NCBI GenBank assembly: GCA_903813345.2
Contig: CAIIXF020000003.1
Span: forward strand, 15,020,931-15,084,930
DNA length: 64,000 nt
Direction of reading: 5' to 3'
Source of the DNA: Owenia fusiformis
Lineage: Eukaryota > Annelida > Polychaeta > Sabellida > Oweniidae
The notes under the pieces are model-generated. The model ran no database searches. It worked only from the letters and a program-made list of their open reading frames with translations, and was not told the DNA's origin. Positions 11,901 through 21,990 of the stretch are shown in pieces (within the stretch, counting starts at the first letter, position 1; every line of letters starts with the position of its first letter). The position numbers and the translations under genes were made by a program.

Positions 11901-14900
11901 CTTTATCATCAATGGTATACTTTTTTTCCAGTATTGATGGCATAAATTAATAAATTACGATTTACAAAATTGTAATAAACACCTTAAGGTATTACAGACA
12001 TATTCAATATTAAAGAAAATACATTTAAGGCAGAAACCGGGTTAGAAAATAGGTGTCACCGAGACAAATTGATAAACGAGACAAATGGGTGGGTGGATGG
12101 GTGAGTCGGTGTGTGGATGGGTGGGTGGGTTGGATGGATGGGTGGGTGGGTCGGTGGGTGGATGGGTGGGTGGGTCGGTGGGCGGGTGGATGGGTGGAGG
12201 GGGGAGGCAGGGATGGATGAATAATGAAGTATGAAATGACGACTTGAAGCTAATCCAATGCTCACATTTAAGCGATTCTCAGGCACAATTGGGTATAAAA
12301 AACAATGTCATCTATAACTTCTTTTTCTCTTCTTTATTCATGTTAATACATTCAAATATACAAAACATAGACTGGCAAAGTAAGAAACAATGGTGGCAGT
12401 TTTTATACAAAAAAATACAAAAACAAATACAAATACAATAAACATATATTTCTCTTAATGCAAAACAGTAATTAAGAAATTAGAGAGTTTGAAGTATATT
12501 ATTAAAGGTTTAAAATGTATAAAATGCCATCCAAATATACACTTGGCCTTGATAAAAAAATAGGCATATGTAAGGAAAGCGAAGGTAAAGGATACAATCC
12601 TTTCTAAGAAATTGTAAAAGAGTTGTCTCTGGTCTGACATTCTTCTTTACAATCTAAAAATACAAGAATTATTTTATATTGGGTTACATATTTTACATTT
12701 TGATAAACATAGCCAGTGTAAAAGGGTAGGAGGTCCTATCAAATTATGGTCCTACTCTCCATTGATTTATATGGTGACCTAAATACAACTCTTTCCCTCA
12801 TTACCCTATACACAATCAGGGCCAGTAAGGGCCGTTAAGAAAGGGGACCATAATCCCTGGGGGACCATCATTTCTTTCACACCGGTTCATACATTACACA
12901 GGAAGAACATTCAAGAAATTAATGTCAAAGAATAACCTTGGTGTCATTTAATTTTTTCGAAATGGCTACATCAACAACTCCGTTTATAATTTGGTTAAAG
13001 CTTAGATACATGTGTAGTTAAAGAAAATACAGAACGAAGTAAAGAAGCTAAAACATTCCGTTGGATCAGCCACCACTGAAATGTATGACATGTTCAAGAT
13101 ACACCGTGTGATTATTAACACTTTTGAAGGTAGTTGAGATGATAGGAATTGTCTGCTAGTAAAGAAAAACAACGATGGACCTCTAAAATTGGTGACCGAT
13201 CTGAATATGCTTATATAGAACTGATATAAAATAGACTTTGGTTGCAGATTTACCATATTATCGTGTGGGATGTATAGTGGACAATTGCCGATCGAATTCC
13301 TGTGAACTATTTTAATTAACGAAATACGTTCGTATCAAATTCGTAAAGTTGTTTAAGGAGACGCAAGACTCGATCGTGCATTCAAGACCGTGTGAACGTG
13401 CAGAGACACAGACCACACCCACTCATGGCAGCATCTCAAGCAGGGTTTCGCTATGAAGTTTTCTTATTGTTCTACAGGGTGTCCCGAAAGTATGGGCCCC
13501 CCCCCCTAGGCAGACATACAACAATGTCCCCATAGTATGTATCATATATCATTTTAAAGCTTGTCCAAAGTTACATTGATTTGCCAAGTATCATGGTTCA
13601 ACTCACAAATGGGAAAAAGTTACATACATTTCAAAATGTACTGTTTTACCAAAATTAAAGTTTAGTTTTACACAAAATGAATAGTCGCCGCGTCTCCCTT
13701 GGCCATGTTAACAGAACCAATTCTTTCCAGATATGACCTTAAATACACTGCAAATAGGGGTATGGCATTTAATAATCCTAATAAAACCTTTTTAAGACAT
13801 TTTAGAAGAGTTTCCTTGGAGTATCTGCCCTTACCGACCTCTTTTTACAACTCAATATCCATCCTCTCTTTAATGATATCACCCATATTTTTGGTCACAT
13901 TCAGGTTAGCGGTGTTTCCAGGATACTGATTTTAACTTTAATTTTGGCCAAACACTAAGTTTTGAAATGCCTGTAACTTTTTACCATTTGTAAATTGATC
14001 GATGATACTTGGCAAATCAATGTAACTTTGGATGAGCTTTAAAATGATATATGACACATACTTAATTAATGTTCTGTTATTGTTCTGATCTTTATTTTAG
14101 TTGCTTTTTTCTACCTTGTTCAGTTTGATCAAATATGACTATTATTGCTGAGCGATCAATTAGGTTAAGTTGTCAGTGGTCATTGTAGATATGTTATTGT
14201 GCTGTTGTGAGATAGATTGTGTCATTGTATGCTAGGTAGATATGGATTAGGGAACGGATAAGTGAGTTGTTTTAAATCAAGAGTAAGTTAAATAAGATCG
14301 GTCCTGTTGTGAGAAACAGTTTCTTATTCGTAACTTCGTGACACTACACTCTTTGATTATGTAAATATTCATTTATAAATATATCATATTTTACATTATA
14401 TCTTACATATTAGCTTTATATCATCATTAAACCTTATAATCTAATTTCTTTGTTGTCTTGCCTAGAGCGGTCAATTTGATCTACTGTTTATTTTCAGCAG
14501 ATTGATTCAACTTCATTTAAAGCCCATATATTTAAGGGGTCATATCAAGCTCATTATTGCGATCTGTTGAGAATCCCAAGGTGCAAATTGTGTTGAAGTT
14601 TCCATTTCAATCATTTTCTATTGCAATCACCCCCTCCCACAGTTTAATATTATTTAAGTCCAGTTTGTAACTTAAAGGTGTCAGCACCTTCCAGTATCAT
14701 ATTATTCCAAATTTCCCTTAATGACCAAGCAAATAATTTAATTCTCTCAATTTAAGACCAAGTCCAAAAGTTTAGTTTCATAATATTCCCGGTTCTAGCC
14801 ACGCTACCACATATCTGTTCAGAGAGAGGGTCCGGGTTTTATTACAGTATCTTAAAGATTTCTTCCCCAATATGTAACAGAACATCAAAATTATCATTTA

Positions 14901-15330
14901 CCCGTTTGCTGATAGGTATATTGAAAATAGTAAACCAGAGGTTAACTTCAATTGTAGCACCATTCTCAGTAAATATTGATGAACATACGAATTTCGAATG
15001 TTGACTTACTAACTGAACCTGACTGATAAATGAACCCCAAAGAGTTGAAACAAGAGACTATTAAAATGAAGATGAGAGCCATTTTAAAGATATCCGTAAG
15101 CGTGTAGTCAGAACAACTTCACCCGATGCGTTCAAGTTTATCCCAGAGACGAGACCGGCATTTTGAGCATGTTTTGTAAAATGGCCATAAAATCGTTATA
15201 GACCTTAGATTTATAAAGTACACTATTGCGAGTCAATTATGAAAGATCTACTGGCATCAGCAAAAGAAACAAGTATTTGAAATAATCTTACCTTCTGTCC
15301 ATTGACAAAAATGACCAGATTGGTATTCAT
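2204..15330 (-). CDS. Xanthine dehydrogenase/aldehyde oxidase family gene (3' end outside window)
   Basis: Molybdo-flavoenzyme that hydroxylates purines or aldehydes using water and passes electrons through two 2Fe-2S centres and FAD. Exons read from minus-strand sequence with GT-AG borders and compatible phases: 15292-15330, 11713-11809, 11454-11562, 11086-11212, 10690-10751, 10368-10433, 9953-10033, 9523-9664, 9180-9344, 8836-8912, 7963-8059, 7609-7718, 6706-6890, 6279-6444, 5792-5978, 5505-5677, 5111-5230, 4650-4746, 3906-4030, 3691-3824, 3427-3514, 3076-3162, 2533-2730, 2204-2352. They give about 960 residues of a family length near 1330. The start [13 protein letters not shown] matches the family N-terminus; an upstream ATG stops after one codon. 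The phase change between 15292 and 11809 demands one more exon (about 58 nt), which I did not find. Exons for the last ~370 residues are not visible below 2204. Pocket residues look aldehyde oxidase-like rather than XDH-like. Confidence 0.93.
6935..7370. repeat. Short ACAACTCA.CCC repeats, inverted pair
   Basis: Imperfect ~17-bp units (acaactcaaccc, aaaactcatttcctgg) at 6945-7035 and reverse-complement-like units (ggttgtcc, aatgagttgcc) at 7270-7370. Lies in the intron between exons 6706-6890 and 7609-7718. No coding content. Confidence 0.45.
8030..8660. repeat. Tandem repeat derived from XDH/AO exon 12
   Basis: The word gcttgcaatg recurs with starts at 8036, 8146, 8231, 8341, 8426 and 8536: alternating spacings of 110 and 85 bp, i.e. 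a 195-bp higher-order unit. On the minus strand each unit resembles the acceptor and first codons of exon 7963-8059 (SVGSNIAS) and then its ACAATGATG.TAGCTAT segment. The outermost copy (about 8606-8655) still resembles the GSTSDIC segment but lacks about 7 nt after the SNI codons. Apparent plus-strand ORFs here are repeat artefacts. Confidence 0.85.
10690..11809 (-). other. XDH/AO 2Fe-2S domains (exons 3-6)
   Basis: Exon 11713-11809 carries the plant-type ferredoxin motif CGEGACGSC preceded by GTKLS. Exon 11454-11562 encodes [11 protein letters not shown]...[13 protein letters not shown], the usual link to the second cluster. Exon 11086-11212 has [16 protein letters not shown] and exon 10690-10751 has NLCRCTGYR. 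All eight cluster cysteines are therefore present, so electron transfer should be intact. Splice phases join exactly (AG|G gives Arg, G|GT gives Gly). Confidence 0.95.
12076..12205. repeat. (GGGTGGAT)n-like G-rich minisatellite
   Basis: About 130 bp of imperfect ggatgggtgggtgggtcggtg units on the plus strand, inside the large first-intron region of the XDH/AO gene. Runs of three or more G occur every 3-6 bases, so quadruplex formation is possible. The minus-strand His/Pro/Thr-rich ORF is a by-product of the repeat. Confidence 0.85.
13531..14064. mobile_element. Foldback (MITE-like) element
   Basis: Inverted arms of about 140 bp: the left arm (13531-13670) contains atcatatatcattttaaagc and tgatttgccaagtatcat, and the right arm (13925-14064) contains their reverse complements. 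The interior, about 250 bp, has no transposase. The sequence just left (gtgtcccgaaagtatggg) resembles ends of mariner-type elements, so the true left end may lie nearer 13480. Confidence 0.7.
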
Positions 15331-15726
15331 CTTGTTGTCTTAATTCATCTTGTTATCTATATTCACTTGTAAGCTCTTGTACTTGTTTAATCGTTGTTAA
15401 CTTTAACGGAGGTCATGTTTTTACCATTTAAAATGCCCATAGAGCATATACACTATGCAGCTGCTTAGTGACCTTAAATAGTAAATAATTTATTGCAAGC
15501 CATGTGTTACTCGGAATATGGCATGCATTTATGGCTGCGCGGTATTTGTGATACAAGTGAATATGGCATTCTCAACTGCGGTCCATTGCTCCTTCAGTAT
15601 CACTTAAGTCTGATTAACTACATTATCATTATATATACTTTTCTTGAAGATATTGAATGGATCTAAAAGATACACCCATGTACATGATCAGAAAATAGTC
15701 ATAAATCACGTTAGAATCCTTTAAAA

Positions 15727-16220
15727 TTGTTTTCGATAACCTACGTGCTCCTAACTTGCAAGAAACAACAATTTATGCCAAACTCTGTATGGGGCAAAAG
15801 TGATGGCAAATGTAGATTTTATAGTTTGACTGTACCTGAAGACTTACAGCATAGGTTGCTGCTGTGTGAACATTTTAAAGAAGAACGTGAATCTTTCTTC
15901 TACAGAACGTCCCGATTTATTTTCTGATTTCATCAAGGGTAATCTGACTGAAAAATTGACATTTATGCTAGGTGATGAGACTGTTTCAAAATGGGGGTAA
16001 GACTATTTTAGATTATTTGACAGCATTGTAAAACGCTTTTTAATCCAATTGAACAAGCCCAAAGATTTATGTCTTTGATTATTTTAGTATATGCAACATC
16101 GTTTTAAAGAAATGATACATGACTTTGTATATTATTCATATTGTATAGTTGTATGTAGCCGCCTTGGACAATAATCCGCAAGCCACTGTTATAAAAGTAT
16201 TGGCAAATAAATAGATAAAA
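15727..16220 (+). mobile_element. LINE 3'-end remnant
   Basis: A plus-strand frame reads KCRFYSLTVPEDLQHRLLLC then EHFKEERESFF. The C-terminal zinc-knuckle pattern (C...EDL.H.LL.C..F...R) is typical of non-LTR reverse transcriptases. It is followed by non-coding sequence with an aataaa near 16207. The 5' part is absent. Confidence 0.6.
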
Positions 16221-16348
16221 TGAAAATTAGACATTGGGGCAAAAATATTAAAAAATATATATATTTGCATAATGTTTCATAGTGATCTAGATAGTTTACT
16301 AGCTTGACTGATTGATAATTTGATATCCATTTGCCTTTATGTGACTTA

Positions 16349-17220
16349 CACTCCCCTCCATAAGTTTGGCAACCTTTTTTCCCCCATTGAACTACGTGTT
16401 AAAGCCTCTTAACCTTTGAATTTTTATTTACTTAACCTGCGATGAAAATACTTATACTATTAATGGAAACGTAATTTGACTTTTATTCCAATACCTCCAA
16501 ATTTTCTCAATTTTTTTCCTCAATTACAATAGGTCGAAAATTGATGATAAATTTGATGAATTTTTGAAAATCGACATTTCCATGTTAACCAATGGGAAAT
16601 GGTAGGTTTGCCGCAAGTCATATGACAGAATATCCATCCATCCGAGTCCTTGCAAAAAATACGAGTCAGGCAGACAATTGAATTTGCTAACTTTATTTAA
16701 CAAAATATTGATATGTTTCTTCAGGTTCAACAAAGTTTTAGGGCTTTAAAGTCAAAAATTGTTTTTCAAAAAACCTCTCCCATTGAAATAACACAAGAGG
16801 CGAAAAATTATTTTCAAAAATGACTTTGAAGCGCTGTAACTTTAATATTCATCAAATAAACTTATCACTTAGTGTTCAAAAAAGTTAGACAATTTAATTT
16901 TCTATATAAAAATATTTTTGCTGAATCTTTTACTGAAAAGATATCCTTATTTCTGATTTGCCCCGAACCCTCCATTTCCCATTGGATTACATGGGAATGA
17001 CGATTTTCAAAAATTCATCAAATTTATCATCAATTTTCGATCTATTGTAATTGAGGAAAAAAATCGAGAAAATTTGGAGGTATTGGAATTAAGTCAAATT
17101 ACGTTTCCATTAATATTATTAGTTATTTCATCGCCGGTGAAGTAAATAAAAATTCAAACGTAAAGAGGCTTTAACACGTAGTTCAATGGGGAAAAAAGGT
17201 TGCCAAACTTATGGAGGGTG
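16349..17220. mobile_element. 872-bp TA-flanked foldback MITE
   Basis: Ends CACTCCCCTCCATAAGTTTG and its near-complement, each next to TA, with arms of about 250 bp (16349-16602 and 16968-17220). TA duplication and simple inverted ends fit the Tc1/mariner class. The interior has no transposase. Confidence 0.85.
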
Positions 17221-18095
17221 TACAATCCACATTTACAGTTTGTATAGTAGTTTTTATTTTCACCAATATTCAATTTACAGGCAACTTACATCCATGTGGG
17301 TGTATGCTGTATAGTTACATTTGATTATAAGTTATGATGATCTAAGTAAGGGATATGGACCTCGGTAGATTTTCACTACTCACCATACCATACATTGCTA
17401 ATCAATTCCAAATTATCTTGTATATATTATCGGCAACAACAAAACACAAAAACGATGGGAAATTTTAGCAGGATTTTCTATATTGCTTTTAAATCTCATG
17501 TTTGAACAAATTCAACCAACACTTTTTGATAAATCATGAAATAAAGTTTTTAACATTGAAGCCTATGACAGTCTGTCCCAAACAAAATAAATGAGAACAA
17601 GTGGTGACAAATATTTATTCAACTATACAGCACAGCTATATATGCGGGAGAGATCCGTCCTCGTGATCGTGTTGAAACTTAACGGTGAGTTAAAAACTAG
17701 TTTTCGACAACTCAGTTTTTAAGTTTCTCCGATATGTTATTTCAAAAATATCATCATGACCGAAACCTGAGGCCCCGGTATACTGCCATTAATAAAAAAG
17801 TCAGTCTTATTCTTATCCACTAAGCTTTTAAAAATCAGTCTTATTCTTATACATGTAAGTAATCTCTAATAAAAGATATTTATACATGTATAGGCCACGC
17901 ATTAACAACTCAGTACACAAGCGAACTTTTAAAATATGTTTAACGTATTCCTGGGCCTCAGACCGAAACTCTCTAAATAACAAAAGGGCATGGGTTAACT
18001 GTTCATAAAACTAGCTACCTAAATTACACAAACTGTTTCTATCTAAAATATATTGCACAGCGGTGGTTTTTATTGCTTGTTTATTAGGTTCGGTA
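17221..18095. other. No feature seen
   Basis: AT-rich DNA between two transposons. A ggcc..gag/ctcaggcc pair around 17768 and 17950 hints at a weak inverted repeat. No coding signal. Confidence 0.5.
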
Positions 18096-19865
18096 TTTTT
18101 TTTATTTTTTTTAAATAGTCTTTATTTCATTCATTTACTAAATATATAGACAGTACATAATTTATAAAAACAGGTTTACATAATCTCATTGCAGTAGTTT
18201 GGATAATAAATTCCATTTGGAACAATAATACACATTTTTTCTACAATTAATTTCATATTTTTATCATAAAAAGTATTTTTTCAAATGTTCTTTGTTCTTT
18301 ACTATTCAGTTCTAAAATGTAGGATTTGTAAATGCTGTAAACAACTATACTTGTAAAATAATTCAGAAAATTAGTTTGAGAGTCTTGGCCATTAATACCA
18401 ATTATTATTTTTCTATAGGAAATATGTGTTGTATATAAATTTCCATATATCCTTTGACAAACAACATTCAAATAGAATATGTTTCAAATCACATAAGTGA
18501 TTGCAAATACTACAATGATAATAATTTGTTATACCATAGATAAATAAGTCAGTTAACCCAGGAAGTATGTTATTAATTAGTTTGAAATTAAAATTGGCAA
18601 TTTTTTGTCTTTAATTTTGATGATCTTGCTAACAAAAACATTTTGCCAATTTATTTCATCTATTTTACATTGATTTTTTATACAAAAATCTCTTTCCCAT
18701 TTTTTGAGACAAACCATTTTTCACATTTTTTATTCTTCAGTATGTTATAAAAGAAATTGGATTTTTGGCCTCTAAAATCTAATTGAACATTTTTTACTTT
18801 GAAATTGAGTTTTCTCGATATATTTGTGAAATTTGCTTGTTCTATGTTAATGTTTTTTTTTTATTGATTTCATTGCAATTGAGACTTGAAAATATTCTGA
18901 AATCCAATTTATTTTATTTCTCAATTTTTCTAGAATATAGTTTACATTTAAAAATTCATTTCGAATGATAAGATCTTTGACATAAATAATACCACTATTT
19001 ATCCAAGATTTAAAGAAAAGTGGTTTGCCTTTAATTGAAATAATCTGTTATTCCATATGGTTTGCTGGACTATTTCATGGAGTTTCAGATTTTTTATTTT
19101 ATGCAGATCTTTACAGCTATCGAATGCTTCCAAAACTTGTTTGTAGAAAATAGGTAATCCCTCAAGCTGGTCTTTAGAAAATACATTCATTTTTAACAAA
19201 ATATCCAAACTTGGAGCAAGTTTGTCAAAATAAAAGTATGGAATTTTGTTAAACATATTGTTTTTGTCATATATACGGCTAATCCATACAGCTTTAAGAG
19301 CATTTAGCTGTGATTCTAGATCCAGCATATTTAGACCTCCATTGTCTATATTGTTTATCATAATAGTTCGCCTAATCTTGTCTTTCTTGCCATTCCATAA
19401 AAAGTTGAATATCAAGTTGTTTATTCGCTTTATAATTTCTTCTTTAAAAGATAAAATTGATGCTGAGTAGATAAGTTTTGATATAGCTAAAGATTTTATA
19501 ACAGTGATTTTTCCAAATAAGGTAAGGTGTCTTTTTTTCCAAGAATCAAGAATTTTTTCAAGGTCATTTATTTTCTCATTCCAATTTAAATCATAACATT
19601 TATCTTCATTGTGACCTATATATATATGCCTAAATATCTTACAGGTTCATCTGTGAAATTAATATTTTCAAATTTTTTTCAAAAGTACGATTGGTTCCAA
19701 GCCATATTCCTTCTGTTTTATTTAGATTTAGTTGAAGTCCCGAATATTTTGAGAATTGTTTTATAGTTTTTAATGCTTCACTTATGGATGCTTTATCTTT
19801 GATAAATAATGATGTGTCATCTGCTGATTGTGAAATTTTATATTCTGTGTTATCAATTTCAATTA
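18096..19865 (-). mobile_element. 5'-truncated LINE with reverse-transcriptase remnants
   Basis: Read on the minus strand. It starts inside the polymerase: SQSADDTSLFI near 19800-19835 is the catalytic Y/S-ADD box. Then come NFLWNGKKDKIRR and NNGGLNMLD-like blocks (about 19300-19415, seen as IDNGGLNMLDLES), a KVWISRIY-like block, and a cysteine/histidine knuckle (CSICNHLCDLKHILFEC) near 18495-18530. The 3' end has AATAAA (18126-18121) and an A-rich tail (18113-18096). Frameshifts break the ORF; one stretch of about 138 codons (18999-19415) stays open. The 5' end is cut by the hairpin element at 19877. Confidence 0.85.
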
Positions 19866-19876
19866 GGTTCGATATT

Positions 19877-21283
19877 AAACAAATACTGGATGATCAGGAG
19901 CTGGATATGGCAGAATACCTATTCGAGAAAAAATATTGGGCGAAGCCGAGCCCAATATTTTTTCGAGGATAGGTATTCTGGCCATATCCAGCTCCTGATC
20001 ATTCAGTATTTGTTTTATTATGCACCTCCCAATCAAAGTTAAGTTTAAACTGTCGTTTAGTTGACATTATTTTGACATTTATTTATTTTTTCTTTCAAAA
20101 CTCAGACGACTTCCGGCCAGTTTATTCGCTACACTTGACGAAAATATTTGCCCCGGGAATTTAATTTTTATTTATTCGAGACGTTCTTGCAGAATTATCT
20201 GTAACTTTTGAATGATAAGGGTAATTGTGATTGATTAAGTGCATTTTTTCTTCTATTTCCGCCAGTTTCAGATGTAAGCTTTAAGTAGTACTCCAGTTAT
20301 TAGAGAATTTTCGTTATAAGTTTTTTAAAAACGTATACGTATACTTATACTTATAAACCCAATAAACAAGGTGTTTCATAATTTCCTAATTCGTCGGGAA
20401 ATATCTCCTAGGACGGTAATAAAAAGGGCCAATGGCATACCATCCGTACCCCTTGATGTAAAGCATGTTAAGTTGTGTCATATGTGTTTTCTAGAATCAA
20501 ATAGGCTGATATAGCACATGGGTTTTACAGATTTATCTACTCTCAAATATATTTTTTGTAGATGATCGTTTTGAATCACCTTGTAGAAATAACGAAGGGA
20601 GAATTAGTTCAGCTAATGAATGAGTCGAGCTGTTTGATTGGATACTATGCCTATTCAGCCGATTAATTTTAATAAGCCATTCTGGTCAGTAGGTCCACAC
20701 ATATACTATGCGGAGATCCAACTCTGTAAGTTTATAACCTGCGTATAAAGGCCCTTTTCATACGTAAAAACTTAAAAATTGACCTTATAATTTCATGAGA
20801 ACTTTGAAATGATCGACTCGTTCGTGTAGTGATTCACTTTAAAGGGTCTTGTTTATCGTACACTACAAGGACCCGTCAACTTGCGTTTAGTTTATCGTGT
20901 TCATAATTGACACTAGCAAAGGACATTGTATTCGCAGTCCCTAGTTGATGATGGAGCTTGACTATATCGGGAATAGTTATGCCCCACTTGGTACAGATTA
21001 TGAAAATCAATTTGAATTGATTTTAGTTCGACAAGACCCTTTAAACTATAAGTATACGTATAAGTTTTTGAAACAACTTATAACGAAAATTCTCTATTGA
21101 GAAATAAAACTCTGAAGTGGGAATGTTGCAAAAGCATCTAAAAAAATATCCGACCCTTTTTCTCGAAAGGGTCAGATATAAAAAAAAATATCCGGCAGTT
21201 TTCAGAAAAGAGCAGAGTATTGCCAAATTACAAGCAACTAAGAACCAATCAGATTTGAGTATTTTAATGAGGTGCATAATAAT
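19877..21283. mobile_element. Hairpin-led element, copy 1 (split by a MITE)
   Basis: Begins with a palindrome of about 139 bp (19877-20015) whose arms of about 60 bp include ggatgatcaggagctggata and whose centre is cgaagccga. It continues with ttattatgcacctcccaatc, a body of about 280 bp, an inserted MITE (20303-21094), and a right end with accaatcagat and gaggtgcataata, the inverse of the sequence after the hairpin. No ORF of its own is recognised. Confidence 0.75.
20303..21094. mobile_element. Nested MITE with ~50-bp inverted ends
   Basis: Left end gagaattttcgttataag, right end cttataacgaaaattctc, followed inward by inverted tatacgtatactta blocks. The flanks (ttatta / tattg) compared with uninterrupted copy 2 suggest a duplicated target of about 5 bp. 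No coding content. Confidence 0.8.
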
Positions 21284-21893
21284 AAACAAATACTGGATGA
21301 TCAGGAGCTGGATATGGCAGAATACCTATTCGAGAAAAAATATTGGGCGAAGCTGAGCCCAATATTTTTTCGAGGATAGGTATTCTGGCCATATCCAGCT
21401 CCTGATCATTCAATATTTGTTTTATTATGCACCTCCCAATCAAAGTTAAGTTTAAACTGTCGTTTAGTTGACATTATTTTGACATTTATTTATTTTTTCT
21501 TTCAAAACTCAGACGACTTCCGGCCAGTTTATTTGCTACACTTGACGAAAATATTTGCCCGGGGAATTTAATTTTTATTTATTCGAGACGTTCTTGCAGA
21601 ATTATCTGTAACTTTTGAATGATAGGGGTAATTGTGATTAAGTGCATTTTTTCTTCTATTTTCCGCCAGTTTCAGATGTAAGCTTTAAGTAGTACTCCAA
21701 TTATTAAGAAATAAAACTCTGAAGTGGGAATGTTGCAAAAACATCTAAAAAAATATCCGACCCTATTTCCCGAAAGGGTCAGATATAAAAAAAATATCCG
21801 GCAGTTTTCAGAAAAGAGCAGAGTATTGCCAAATTACAAGCAACTAAGAACCAATCAGATTTGAGTATTTTAATGAGGTGCATAATAAAGACT
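21284..21893. mobile_element. Hairpin-led element, copy 2 (uninterrupted)
   Basis: Head-to-tail second copy: the same palindrome (21284-21423), the same body, and the right end (accaatcagat...gaggtgcataata) finishing at about 21893. It lacks the ~790-bp insert of copy 1, so it shows the pre-insertion sequence ccaattattaagaaataaaa. Confidence 0.8.
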
Positions 21894-21990
21894 TATATTT
21901 TCATTGCTAAGTTCACTACCTTAGATACATATTGACGTATAAAAGGTAGAACTGCAGTGTCATAATGATATTTCCCCATTGATTTATATA

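Larger units (their letters stand above)
11810..15291 (-). other. Large 5' intron region of the XDH/AO gene
   Basis: About 3.5 kb between exons 3 and 1. It holds the G-rich minisatellite and a foldback element, and should contain the short missing exon. 14065-15291 shows no recognisable feature. Confidence 0.6.

Noticed and set aside
12056-12286. His/Pro/Thr-rich minus-strand ORF
   Set aside because: Simple translation of the GGGT minisatellite.
13040-13095. Candidate for the missing XDH/AO exon 2 (minus strand, [12 protein letters not shown] after a TTTCAG acceptor)
   Set aside because: ADP matches the expected motif and a phase-1 donor is possible, but the frame does not fit exon 1, the TLLxYLR block is absent and the exon would be too short.
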